Of a stretch of DNA of 64,000 nucleotides, positions 19,308 through 26,997 are shown in pieces. Position 1 is the first letter of the stretch, and each line of letters begins with the position of its first letter. The stretch comes from Aurantimonas sp. HBX-1 (GTDB lineage: Bacteria > Pseudomonadota > Alphaproteobacteria > Rhizobiales > Rhizobiaceae): assembly GCF_021391535.1 (NCBI RefSeq), contig NZ_CP090066.1, positions 447,501 to 511,500 of the forward strand, in the 5' to 3' direction. Made by a program: the position numbers and the translations under genes. The notes under the pieces are model-generated. The model saw nothing but the letters and a program-made list of their open reading frames with translations, was not told the origin of the DNA and did not search any database.

Positions 19308-20433
19308 TCGCCGCCAGCAGGGCGGCGAGGCCGAGAGCCAGCACGGCGGCGGAGGCGGCGAGGGCAACATTGTAGTCGGCATCGCCGGCGACGAGGAAGC
19401 CGGCGACGAGCGGTCCGAGCATCTGGCCGAGGCCGAAGCCGGCGGTGAGCACGGCGAAGCCGCGGCCGCCGAGGCCATGGCGCCCGAGCGGCATGGTCAG
19501 GACGGTGATCGCCATGAAGGTGCCGCCGAACAGCAGGGCGGCGAGCAGCGCGGCGGGAGCCGAGCCGCTCAGCACCGGCAGCATGACGCCGAGGATCTGC
19601 GCCCCATAGGCACAGGCGAGGGCGTTGGAAAAGCCGATGCGCTCGGCGACCATCGACCAGACGAGGCAGCTCGGCAGGCCGGCCAGTCCGGCGATGATCC
19701 ACACCCAGTCGCCCATCGCCTCCAGCCCCGGCCGGCTCTTGACGATCGCCACGATGAAGGTGGCGAAGACCGAATAGCCGAGGCCCTCGCAGGTGTAGTT
19801 GACGAGCAGCGGCCAGAACGGCAGCGGCCGCGGCACGCGCCGGCGCGGATCGTGCCGCCGCGTCTGCGCCGGCAGCGCGCGGTCCCTGACCTCGACGACG
19901 ATCACCGGGATCAGCGGCAGGCAGAGCAGGCCGGCGGCGATCCAGAGCCCGGCGGCGCTGAGCGCCGGCGCGGCGGCGTGGACCAGCAGGCCGGAGACGG
20001 CGATGCCGGTGCCGACGCCGCCGAACACCCAGCCGAGCTTGGCCTCGGCGCCGACGCGGGCAAGCGCCTCGGCGATGATGCCGGCGGCCGAGATCATCGC
20101 GAAGGCGCTGGCGATGCCGGAGAGGCCCCGCAGCGCCAGCCAGACGGCCAGTTCGTCGGTCAGGCCCATGCCGATCGTCGTCGCGACGCTGGCGACGAGG
20201 CCGAACTGCAGCGCTCGGCGGCGGGCCGGCCCGGCGGGCACGAAGGAGGCAAGGATCGAGCCCGCAAGGTAGCCGGCGAAGTTCGCCGCGGCGATGATCC
20301 CGGCGATGTCCGGCCCGAACCCGTAGTCGCGCTGCATCAGCGGCAGCAGCGGCGTGTAGAGGAACCGGCCCACCCCCATCACGACCGCGAGGGTGAGGAA
20401 GCCGCCGAGCAGCAGACGGTTGGCAGGGTTCAT
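19282..20433 (-). CDS. YbfB/YjiJ-family MFS transporter
   Basis: This major facilitator superfamily protein is 383 aa with about 12 hydrophobic segments. The N-terminus GGFLTLAVVMGVGRFLYTPLLP is characteristic of the YbfB/YjiJ (DUF1228) group, whose substrates are mostly unknown. The Gly-rich MPLGRHGLGGRGFAVLTAGFGLGQMLGPL stretch lies near the C-terminal half. Its 3' end overlaps otsA by 26 bp in the convergent direction. It is monocistronic and divergent from the PPK2 gene 172 nt away. The substrate cannot be inferred from context. Confidence 0.8.
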   Translation of the reverse strand: MNPANRLLLGGFLTLAVVMGVGRFLYTPLLPLMQRDYGFGPDIAGIIAAANFAGYLAGSILASFVPAGPARRRALQFGLVASVATTIGMGLTDELAVWLALRGLSGIASAFAMISAAGIIAEALARVGAEAKLGWVFGGVGTGIAVSGLLVHAAAPALSAAGLWIAAGLLCLPLIPVIVVEVRDRALPAQTRRHDPRRRVPRPLPFWPLLVNYTCEGLGYSVFATFIVAIVKSRPGLEAMGDWVWIIAGLAGLPSCLVWSMVAERIGFSNALACAYGAQILGVMLPVLSGSAPAALLAALLFGGTFMAITVLTMPLGRHGLGGRGFAVLTAGFGLGQMLGPLVAGFLVAGDADYNVALAASAAVLALGLAALLAAIRLRPSPA

Positions 20434-20605
20434 CGGGCGGGATCCGGTAGGGCCGCGGCCCGGAGCAGGACGGGGTCGAGTCGGCAGGAAGGAAACGGCG
20501 CGCGGACGATATAGCCCGGGGAGGGCGGGAGGCCAAACGTCGCGATGCGGGATCGCTCGCGCCGCGGCCAGCGCTATGTACGGGGCCGAACAGAAGGATG
20601 ATGGA

Positions 20606-21397
20606 ATGTCCCGAAAGAAGAAGGCGGTGCGCCTTGCCGATCTCGATTTGACGACGCGGATCGACGAGCCGGACTACGAGCGCCGTCTCGCCGACGCGCA
20701 GACCTGCTTCCAGCAGATCCACCAGGCCTATCTCAAGACCCGCGACGACGGCGTCGTGGTCTTCGAGGGCTGGGACGCCGCCGGCAAGGGCGGCGCGATC
20801 CGCCGCATGGCGAGCGTCATGGACCCGCGCGGCTTCCGCGTCTGGCCGATCGGCGCGCCGCAGGGCCGCGACGCGGAGCGCCACTACATGGCGCGCTTCT
20901 GGGAAAGGCTCCCGGCCGAGGGCGAGATCGCGGTGTTCGACCGCTCCTGGTACGGCCGCGTGCTGGTCGAGAGGGTCGAGGGTTTCGCGACCGAGCCGGA
21001 ATGGGAACGCGCCTACGAGGAGATCAACGCCTTCGAGAAGCAGCTCGCCGACGCCGGAACCCGGATCGCCAAGGTTTTCCTCTATATCGACCGGGACGAG
21101 CAGCTGAAGCGCTTCGAGAAGCGGCTGCACGACCCGCTGAAGCGCTGGAAGCTCTCGTTCGAGGATTTCCGCAACCGCGAGAAATGGGACGATTACGAGC
21201 GCGCTGCCGACGAGATGCTGGCGCGCACCGATACCGCCTGGGCGCCCTGGCACGTCATTCCGGCCAACCACAAGAAATACGCCCGGGTGGCGGCGCTGGA
21301 GGCGGTCGCGTCGCGGCTGGCGGACGGGGTCGACCTGTCGCCGCCGCCGCTCGACCCCGAGCTCGAGGCGCGCTTCCGCAAGGAGGCCAAGGTCTGA
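20606..21397 (+). CDS. ppk2: Polyphosphate kinase 2 family protein
   Basis: PPK2 enzymes transfer phosphate between polyphosphate and nucleotides in the cytoplasm. The product is 263 aa, a single-domain PPK2. Walker A is GWDAAGKGG at residues 55-63 with K61. Walker B is VFDRSWYGRVL near 110-120. The lid region KRWKLSFEDFRNREKW lies near 187-202, and PANHKKYAR follows. The ATG at 20606 (MSRKKKAVR) was chosen because similarity begins there; the open frame upstream is Arg-rich noise. Whether it mainly phosphorylates GDP, ADP or AMP cannot be read with certainty. Together with ugp and the putative organophosphate unit it adds to a phosphorus theme. Confidence 0.88.
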   Translation: MSRKKKAVRLADLDLTTRIDEPDYERRLADAQTCFQQIHQAYLKTRDDGVVVFEGWDAAGKGGAIRRMASVMDPRGFRVWPIGAPQGRDAERHYMARFWERLPAEGEIAVFDRSWYGRVLVERVEGFATEPEWERAYEEINAFEKQLADAGTRIAKVFLYIDRDEQLKRFEKRLHDPLKRWKLSFEDFRNREKWDDYERAADEMLARTDTAWAPWHVIPANHKKYARVAALEAVASRLADGVDLSPPPLDPELEARFRKEAKV

Positions 21398-21441
21398 CAA
21401 GTTCGGCCTCGGGGCGCGGACCGGCCATGACCGAAACGACA

Positions 21442-21467
21442 CCGGGCCGGTCTTGCGACCGGCCCGG
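21442..21467. terminator. Hairpin between convergent ppk2 and rcnB-like genes
   Basis: A perfect 11-bp GC stem (21442-21452 with 21457-21467) and a TTGC loop lie between two convergent genes. There is no clear T-run on either side, so it may be a weak bidirectional terminator or an mRNA 3'-end protector. Confidence 0.5.
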
Positions 21468-21496
21468 CTGAAGTCTCGCAAGGAAGCGGCGCGCGA

Positions 21497-21862
21497 TCAG
21501 CGCGAAGCGGCGACGATGCTGGCGATCAGCCCGGAGGCGGCCGCGACCAGCAGATAGTCGTCGTCGACGCGCACCCAGCGCTGGCCGTTGCCGGGCCGGC
21601 GCAGGCCATGGCGCTGCCAGTCGTCGACGCCGCGGCCGCGATACTGGGCCGGAACCCGGCCGCCGCGATGGCGCCAGTCGCGCTGGTTCCCCCGGCGGGC
21701 GTCGCGGCGCCCGGAGCGGACGTCCTTGCCGCGATGCACGACGGTCGTCTCCTTGACCACCGTGCGGTGGACGACCTTGCCACCGGCGGCACTGGCCGGC
21801 ACGGCGAAGGCCGGAAGCGCGACCGCGAGGCTCAGCGCGACGGCGAGTGATTTCATGAACAT
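21497..21862 (-). CDS. RcnB-like small periplasmic protein
   Basis: A 121-aa exported protein. Residues 1-25 form a Sec signal peptide (LAVALSLAVALPAFAVPASA). The middle is rich in Arg, Gly and His. The C-terminal block LRRPGNGQRWVRVDDDYLLVAAASGLI matches the RcnB family, whose E. coli member helps nickel/cobalt homeostasis in the periplasm. The ATG follows AGGAGA by seven bases. It lies 90 nt downstream of the sensor kinase on the same strand and may belong to the same transcript, linking it to envelope or metal stress. No rcnA-type efflux pump is present nearby. Confidence 0.72.
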   Translation of the reverse strand: MFMKSLAVALSLAVALPAFAVPASAAGGKVVHRTVVKETTVVHRGKDVRSGRRDARRGNQRDWRHRGGRVPAQYRGRGVDDWQRHGLRRPGNGQRWVRVDDDYLLVAAASGLIASIVAASR

Positions 21863-21951
21863 GGCTTGCTCTCCTGACGTCCCTGTCAGTGAACCAACCC
21901 TGCCGGAAGCGCATCGATCCGGTTACGAAACGTGTCTTTTGTTGCGCAGCA

Positions 21952-23205
21952 TCACGCCGCCAGCGGCAGCCGCACGGTCTGTTCCAATCCGCCGCCGGGG
22001 CGGTTGACGATGCGGATCGACCCGCCGGCCCCGTCGATGATCTCCTTGGCGATGGCGAGGCCGAGCCCGGCGCCCGGCTTGAACTGGCGGCGGCCGGGAT
22101 CGACCCGGAAGAACGGCTCGAAGGCGCGGCCGATCACCGCCTCCGGAATGCCGGGGCCCTCGTCGGCGATGGTGATCACCGCTTCCCGGTCGCTGCGCCG
22201 CAGGCGGACCCGGGCGCCGCCGCCATGCAGGGCGGCATTGTCGATCAGGTTGCGAAGCGCCCGTTTCAGCGCGAACGGGCGGGCCGCGGCGGAAAGCGGC
22301 TCCGTCCCGGCATCGACCTCGTCCACCTGGCGCCCGATCTCCCGCAGCTCGGCGGCGATCTCGCTGACCAGCGGCCCCAGCGCGATGGCCTCGCCGGGGG
22401 AGGGATCGACCTCCTCGCGCACCAGGCGGATGGCGCTGTCGGCGATGCGGTCGAGCTCGGAAAGGTCCTTCAGCCAGACCTCGCGATCCTCGTCGGGCAG
22501 GAACTCGGCGCGCAGCCGCATCCGCGTCATCGGCGTGCGCAAATCGTGGCCGGCGGCGGCGACGAGGCGCATGCGGCTCTCGATCGCGTCGCGCACCCGG
22601 CTGGTCAGCCGGTTCAGCGCCGCCGCCGTGGCGCGCACCTCGGCCGGCCCGTCCTCCGGCACATGCGCCGGCAGGCCGTCCGCGCCGACGGTGGAGACGG
22701 CCTCGTCGAGCAGGCGGAGCGGCCGCGTGACCTTGGTGGCGGCGAACAGCGAGACGGCCGCCGCGCCGGCGACGACCAGCGCCATGTAGAAGACGAAGAC
22801 CAGCCAGTTGCGTGGCGGAAAGCCGGGATAGGGCAGGTACGCCCACTCGCCGGGCGCGAATTCGAAGGCCAGCTGGCGGGTGCGCGCCTCAGGATCGCCG
22901 ACGATGCTGACGGGGATGTCGAGACCTGATTCCGCCAGGGAGCGCTGGATGCCGCGGGCTTCGCGGACCATGAAGCCCGGCTGGCTCAACGGTTCCCCGC
23001 CGGTGACGATGCCGTGGCGTTCGGCGGCGGACGGATCGCTGGCCAGCACCGAGGCGAGAATCCGCACCTCCTCAGAAAAGGTCTGGCGGAAGCTCTCCCG
23101 GTCGGGACGCTCGAGCACCTGCACCGAGACCGCAGCGGCGATGGCGACGACGCCGACGATGGCGAGCACAAGCAGGATCGCCAGCCGCGCCCGCAGCGAG
23201 CTCAT
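21952..23205 (-). CDS. Sensor histidine kinase (EnvZ-like)
   Basis: A membrane sensor kinase of 417 aa. TM1 is at about residues 7-29 and TM2 at about 134-156, enclosing a periplasmic sensor region of about 105 residues with no recognised domain. HAMP follows (TKVTRPLRLLDEAV). The phospho-accepting His is H220 in AAAGHDLRTPMTRMR. The ATPase domain has the N-box NLIDNAALHG, G1 DEGPGIPEAVI and G2 GAGLGLAI. Its ATG overlaps the response-regulator stop by 4 bp (ATGA), showing translational coupling. The HDLRTPMTRMRLRAEFL box resembles EnvZ-type kinases in alphaproteobacteria. The signal is unknown. Confidence 0.88.
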   Translation of the reverse strand: MSSLRARLAILLVLAIVGVVAIAAAVSVQVLERPDRESFRQTFSEEVRILASVLASDPSAAERHGIVTGGEPLSQPGFMVREARGIQRSLAESGLDIPVSIVGDPEARTRQLAFEFAPGEWAYLPYPGFPPRNWLVFVFYMALVVAGAAAVSLFAATKVTRPLRLLDEAVSTVGADGLPAHVPEDGPAEVRATAAALNRLTSRVRDAIESRMRLVAAAGHDLRTPMTRMRLRAEFLPDEDREVWLKDLSELDRIADSAIRLVREEVDPSPGEAIALGPLVSEIAAELREIGRQVDEVDAGTEPLSAAARPFALKRALRNLIDNAALHGGGARVRLRRSDREAVITIADEGPGIPEAVIGRAFEPFFRVDPGRRQFKPGAGLGLAIAKEIIDGAGGSIRIVNRPGGGLEQTVRLPLAA

Positions 23206-23924
23206 CGCCCGGACTCCTCGCGCCGGTCGACCCGGGCGGCGAACTGGTAGCCGCCGTTGCGCACCGTCTTGAACAGGCGGAACACGCCGCCGTCGTTGAA
23301 CTTGCGGCGCAGCCGGCTCATCGTCACGTCGACCGAGCGGTCGAAGGGATCGGCGGTCCGGCCGTGCAGCAGGTCCATCAGCACGTCGCGCGACAGCACC
23401 CGTCCCGGCCGGTCGAGAAAGATCATCAGCATGTCGAACTCGGCGCCGGTGAGGACGATCTCCTCGCCGTTCTCGGCCCGGACGATGCGGCGTTCCGGAT
23501 CGACCGAGAAGCCGTCGAAATGATAGAGCGCCGGGGCCCGCTCGGCGGGCGCCTCGCCGCCGCGCCGCAGCACCGCGCGGATCCGCGCCGCCAGCTCGCG
23601 CGGATTGAACGGCTTGCCGAGATAGTCGTCTGCGCCGAGCTCGAGGCCGATGATGCGGTCGACGTCCTCCTTCAGCGCGGTGAGCAGGATGATCGCCATG
23701 TCCGGCCGGCGCTCCTTCATGTCCCGGCACATGTCGAGGCCGGAGCCGTCGGGCAGCATCACGTCCAGCACCACGAGGTCGATGCGGGAATCGCCGATCT
23801 TCTGCTCGCAGGCGCGCCGCGACGCGGCGATCGAGCAGCGAAAGCCCTGGCTCTCGAGATAGCGGCCGAGCAGGCGGCCGATTTCCGGATCGTCGTCGAC
23901 GACGAGAATGTGGGGCTGGCTCAT
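23202..23924 (-). CDS. OmpR-family response regulator
   Basis: The partner regulator of the kinase, 240 aa. The receiver domain (about 5-118) has the acidic pair DDD at 10-12, the phosphorylated D54 in VVLDVMLPDGSGLD, and KPF near 104-106. The C-terminal winged helix (about 135-232) has LTGAEFDMLMIFLDRPGRVLSR and DVTMSRLRRKF, as in OmpR. The ATG at 23924 was chosen. An in-frame start nine bases upstream (MRSM) is also possible. The divergent Spy-like gene begins 212 nt away, and the direct repeats in between are the natural candidate binding site. Confidence 0.9.
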   Translation of the reverse strand: MSQPHILVVDDDPEIGRLLGRYLESQGFRCSIAASRRACEQKIGDSRIDLVVLDVMLPDGSGLDMCRDMKERRPDMAIILLTALKEDVDRIIGLELGADDYLGKPFNPRELAARIRAVLRRGGEAPAERAPALYHFDGFSVDPERRIVRAENGEEIVLTGAEFDMLMIFLDRPGRVLSRDVLMDLLHGRTADPFDRSVDVTMSRLRRKFNDGGVFRLFKTVRNGGYQFAARVDRREESGR

Positions 23925-24018
23925 GCTGCGCATCCTGAGGCTCGTCGCCTTTTCTCGCCGCTGCCCACCCGGGAGGCGAGGGGATTCTTGTAACGCGAGG
24001 TTGCGGCGGCCGCCCTGG

Positions 24019-24065
24019 CAATGTTTCGCAACAACTTTCCGCGGCGTGGCCATGTTTCGCAACAC
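24019..24065. repeat. Direct repeats TGTTTCGCAACA, candidate regulator site
   Basis: CAATGTTTCGCAACAA (24019-24034) recurs as CCATGTTTCGCAACAC (24050-24065), 31 bp apart, close to three helical turns. Each copy has the inverted arms TGTT and AACA. A third, weaker CGCAACA lies at about 24079-24085. The pair sits between the two-component operon and the Spy-like gene. Confidence 0.55.
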
Positions 24066-24136
24066 TCGGCCGCAAGACCGCAACATCCGGCGCCTAGGTT
24101 CGGGGTCCACCAGTCATCGAACGAGAGGATATTCGC

Positions 24137-25036
24137 ATGACACGTCTTTCCAGCAATTCCCGCACCCGCCGCCCGTCGAAGCTGATCGCGCTGCTCGGCG
24201 CAGCGCTGATGGCCGGCACCGGCGCGGCCTATGCCCAGGCTCCTGCCCAGGGCCAGGGCCCGGCCGGCGCGGCGCAGGCCGGCCCGGCAACGCCGGGCGC
24301 CCAGCGCGGCGACGGCCCCCGCATGGGCCGGTACCACGGGCGCGGCGGCCACGAACGGTGGATGCGCGGCCATGGCGGCCCGCGCGCCCACGCCCGGATG
24401 ATGCAGATGTTCTCGCCGGCCAAGGTCGCCGGCGCGCTCGCGGCCATCGAGACGGGCATCGGCGTGCAGCCCGACCAGATGGAAGCCTGGCGGACGTTCA
24501 CCGCGGCGCTGGTCGCCTTCGCCGACGGCGCGCAGCCGCCGCACATGGGCATGCGTCGTGGCGGCCCCCGCATGATGCCGGACACCGAGACGGCGCCCGA
24601 GGCGACCGGCGACGACACCGACACGTCGGTCGAGGAGACCATCGAGGACCAGGTGGAACTGCCGGGCGAGGACGCCGACGAGAGCAGCGACACCGACGCG
24701 GCTGACGAGGCCGACGACACCGTCGCATCGGAACAGGCTGGGCCGGGCTTCTTCATGCTGGAGCGCATGGCCGACCGGGCGATCGAGCAGGGCGAGCGGG
24801 CCGAGACGCTGAAGGCGGCGCTGGCCGACCTGCAGCAGACGCTGACGCCCGAGCAGATCGACACGGCACGCAGCCTGGTGCGGTCGATGATGCGGGACGC
24901 CCGCCGGGAGCACCGCGCCGAGATGCGCCAGCGTCGTGGCGGCCGTGACGGCGAGATGCGGCACGGCATGCGCGGCCACGGCGAGCACCGCCAGCACCAC
25001 CAGGGCGGCAAGGGCATGGGCCCCGGTCGCGACTGA
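24137..25036 (+). CDS. Spy/CpxP-like periplasmic protein with acidic linker
   Basis: A 299-aa exported protein with an N-terminal signal peptide (about 1-33, ending AYAQA). After a Gln/Gly/Pro-rich stretch comes a His/Arg/Met-rich segment (about 60-90). Two LTxxQ-like helical modules follow: the first around GVQPDQMEAWRTFTAAL (114-130), the second around LQQTLTPEQIDTARSLV (near 237-253). Between them lies a strongly acidic, low-complexity linker of about 50 residues rich in Asp, Glu and Thr. The C-terminus is again His/Arg/Met-rich. Spy and CpxP are periplasmic chaperones or stress sensors with LTxxQ motifs, and CpxP inhibits a sensor kinase. The His- and Met-rich ends suggest metal binding. 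It is divergent from the two-component system. Confidence 0.7.
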   Translation: MTRLSSNSRTRRPSKLIALLGAALMAGTGAAYAQAPAQGQGPAGAAQAGPATPGAQRGDGPRMGRYHGRGGHERWMRGHGGPRAHARMMQMFSPAKVAGALAAIETGIGVQPDQMEAWRTFTAALVAFADGAQPPHMGMRRGGPRMMPDTETAPEATGDDTDTSVEETIEDQVELPGEDADESSDTDAADEADDTVASEQAGPGFFMLERMADRAIEQGERAETLKAALADLQQTLTPEQIDTARSLVRSMMRDARREHRAEMRQRRGGRDGEMRHGMRGHGEHRQHHQGGKGMGPGRD

Positions 25037-25063
25037 CACGCGGGCCAGGCTCGGCGACTGACG

Positions 25064-25094
25064 AACGGCCGGTCCCCTGCGGGGCCGGCCGTTT
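25064..25094. terminator. Bidirectional terminator, Spy-like / thiolase
   Basis: A 13-bp stem (25064-25076 with 25081-25093, one G-T pair) and a CTGC loop are flanked by A residues on the left and T residues on the right. It lies between the stop codons of two convergent genes. Confidence 0.75.
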
Positions 25095-25099
25095 CGCCG

Positions 25100-26296
25100 T
25101 CAGGAGACGGCCCGGTCCAGCATCTCGATGGCGACCGCCGTCGCCTCGCCGCCGCCGATGCAGATCGCCGCGATGCCGCGTTGCCCGCCCCGTTCCCGCA
25201 ATGCGGCGATGAGGGTCACCAGGATGCGGGCGCCCGAGGCGCCGATCGGATGGCCGAGCGCGCAGGCGCCGCCATTGACGTTCATGATGTCGTGCGGGAT
25301 GCCGAGATCCTGCATGGCGATCATCGGCACCACCGCGAAGGCCTCGTTGACCTCGAAGAGATCGACGTCGCCGAGGCGCCAGCCTGCCGCCTCGAGCACC
25401 CGGCGGATGGCCTCCACCGGCGCCGAGGTGAACATCGCGGGTTCGCCGGCGTATCGGCTGGTCGCGACGATCCGCGCCAGCGGCGCAAGCCCGCGTTTCT
25501 CGGCGAAGGAAGCCCGCGACAGGACCAGCGCCGCCGCGCCGTCGGAGATCGACGAGGAATTGGCGGCGGTGACGGTGCCGCCCTCGCGGAAGGCCGGCCG
25601 CAGCAGCGGGATCTTCGCCTTGTCCGCCTTGCGGGGCTGCTCGTCATGCGTGACGGTTGCGGTGCCCTTGCGGGTCGTCGTCGCGACGGGGACGATCTCG
25701 GTCGGCGTCGCCGGGCCGTCGGCGGCGGCGAGGGCGCGAGCCAGCGAGGCCGTGGCGTAGGCATCCTGCGCTTCCCGGGTGAACTGCCAGGCCTCCGCCG
25801 CGTCCTCGGCGAAGCTGCCCATCAGCCGCCCCTTGTCGTAGGCGTCCTCCAGCCCGTCGAGGAACATGTGGTCGACGACTTCGCCGTGGCCGAGCCGCAG
25901 GCCGGCGCGCGCCTTGGGCAGCAGATACGGCGCATTGGACATCGACTCCATGCCGCCCGCCACCTGCAGCCCCTCTGGGCGGGCGAGGAGGCCGTCATGG
26001 GCGATCATCGCCGCCATCATGCCGGAGCCGCACATCTTGTTGATGGTGGTGCAGGGCACGGATTTCGGCAGGCCGGCGCCAATCGCCGCCTGCCGGGCGG
26101 GCGCCTGGCCGAGGCCGGCGGGGAGCACGCAGCCCATCGTCACGTCGGAGACGTCGTCCGGCGCGCCGCCGCTTCGCTCCAGCGCCGCGGCGATGGCGGC
26201 CGCGCCGAGCTCCGGGGCGGTGAGCGGCATGAGCTCGCCCTGGAAGCTACCGAGCGGCGTGCGCGCCGCGCCGAGAATGACCACGGGATCCGGCAT
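25100..26296 (-). CDS. Acetyl-CoA C-acyltransferase (thiolase)
   Basis: Thiolase condenses or cleaves acyl-CoA units. The product is 398 aa, the usual size of biosynthetic thiolases such as PhaA/AtoB. The nucleophilic cysteine is C89 in NKMCGSGMM. The second active-site regions are NEAFAVVPM (about 338-346), GGACALGHPIGASGAR (catalytic His) and the C-terminal CIGGGEA (catalytic Cys). The start is the ATG at 26296, just after the stop of the upstream GST gene (11 nt gap), so the two are co-transcribed. The open frame upstream of this start has no family similarity. It may serve acetoacetyl-CoA formation or breakdown. The operon gives no polyhydroxybutyrate genes to settle the role. Confidence 0.9.
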   Translation of the reverse strand: MPDPVVILGAARTPLGSFQGELMPLTAPELGAAAIAAALERSGGAPDDVSDVTMGCVLPAGLGQAPARQAAIGAGLPKSVPCTTINKMCGSGMMAAMIAHDGLLARPEGLQVAGGMESMSNAPYLLPKARAGLRLGHGEVVDHMFLDGLEDAYDKGRLMGSFAEDAAEAWQFTREAQDAYATASLARALAAADGPATPTEIVPVATTTRKGTATVTHDEQPRKADKAKIPLLRPAFREGGTVTAANSSSISDGAAALVLSRASFAEKRGLAPLARIVATSRYAGEPAMFTSAPVEAIRRVLEAAGWRLGDVDLFEVNEAFAVVPMIAMQDLGIPHDIMNVNGGACALGHPIGASGARILVTLIAALRERGGQRGIAAICIGGGEATAVAIEMLDRAVS

Positions 26297-26307
26297 CGTC
26301 CTGCCTT

Positions 26308-26919
26308 TCAGTTTGGGGGCCGCGTCGCGGCGAGCGAGGGGCGATCGGCGAAGCAGCTGCGCAGCGCCCGGAGCCGCGGCGTCGGCGGCAGCCAGCCGGC
26401 GGCGGAAAAGCGCATGTCGACATAGTCCAGCGCGACGATCGCGGTGATGAGCCCGAGATCGAGGTCCGAGGCGTCGCGGCCGGCGAGCGCCGCCTCGACG
26501 ACCTGCAGACCCTCGATCATCGCGCGCCGGCGCTTGCGGCCGAGTTCCGCGCCGTCGAAGCCGGTGTCCTGGAAGCCGCCGCTGAGGATGCGCCGGCCGA
26601 CCATCGTCTGCACCGCGGCGTCGCAGACGCCGAGGGCGGTGCCGGTGAGCGACAGGCAGGCAGGATCCCAGCCGGCGGCCCCGCCGCGGGCGGCGCGCAG
26701 CTGTTCGGCATAGGCGGCGATCAGCAGGCATTCGGCGATGGCGGTGCCGTCGTCCAGCAGCAGGCAGGGCACACGGCCGGCGGTGTTCACCGCCAGCAGC
26801 TCGGCGGGGTCGGCCCACTGGTCGACGACCCGCACGTCGAGATCGGCGACACCCGCCTCGATCAGCGCGGCATGCGCGATGCGGGCGAAGGGCGAGGTGG
26901 GGTTCTTGTAGAGACGCAT
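26308..26919 (-). CDS. Glutathione S-transferase family protein
   Basis: A 203-aa GST-like protein. The N-terminal thioredoxin-fold domain has KNPTSPFARIAHAALIEAG (possible active-site Ser near residue 9) and the conserved GRVPCLLLDDG with the cis-proline and TAIAECLLIAAYAE (glutathione-contacting Glu-Cys in place of Glu-Ser). The C-terminal helical domain covers residues 90-200. It precedes the thiolase by 11 nt. No substrate can be named. Such proteins act in detoxification or as glutathione-dependent isomerases. Confidence 0.75.
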   Translation of the reverse strand: MRLYKNPTSPFARIAHAALIEAGVADLDVRVVDQWADPAELLAVNTAGRVPCLLLDDGTAIAECLLIAAYAEQLRAARGGAAGWDPACLSLTGTALGVCDAAVQTMVGRRILSGGFQDTGFDGAELGRKRRRAMIEGLQVVEAALAGRDASDLDLGLITAIVALDYVDMRFSAAGWLPPTPRLRALRSCFADRPSLAATRPPN

Positions 26920-26997
26920 TCCGTACCTCTTCCAGGTACCCCGGCCAGCGGCGAGGGGCGGGGACGCTGCGGCGCCCCCGCCCGAAGCTATCCGGCT

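Noticed and set aside
21952..24075. A 707-codon frame joining sensor kinase with upstream sequence as a hybrid kinase
   Set aside because: The upstream part is the response-regulator gene read in the wrong frame; the ATGA overlap fixes two separate genes.
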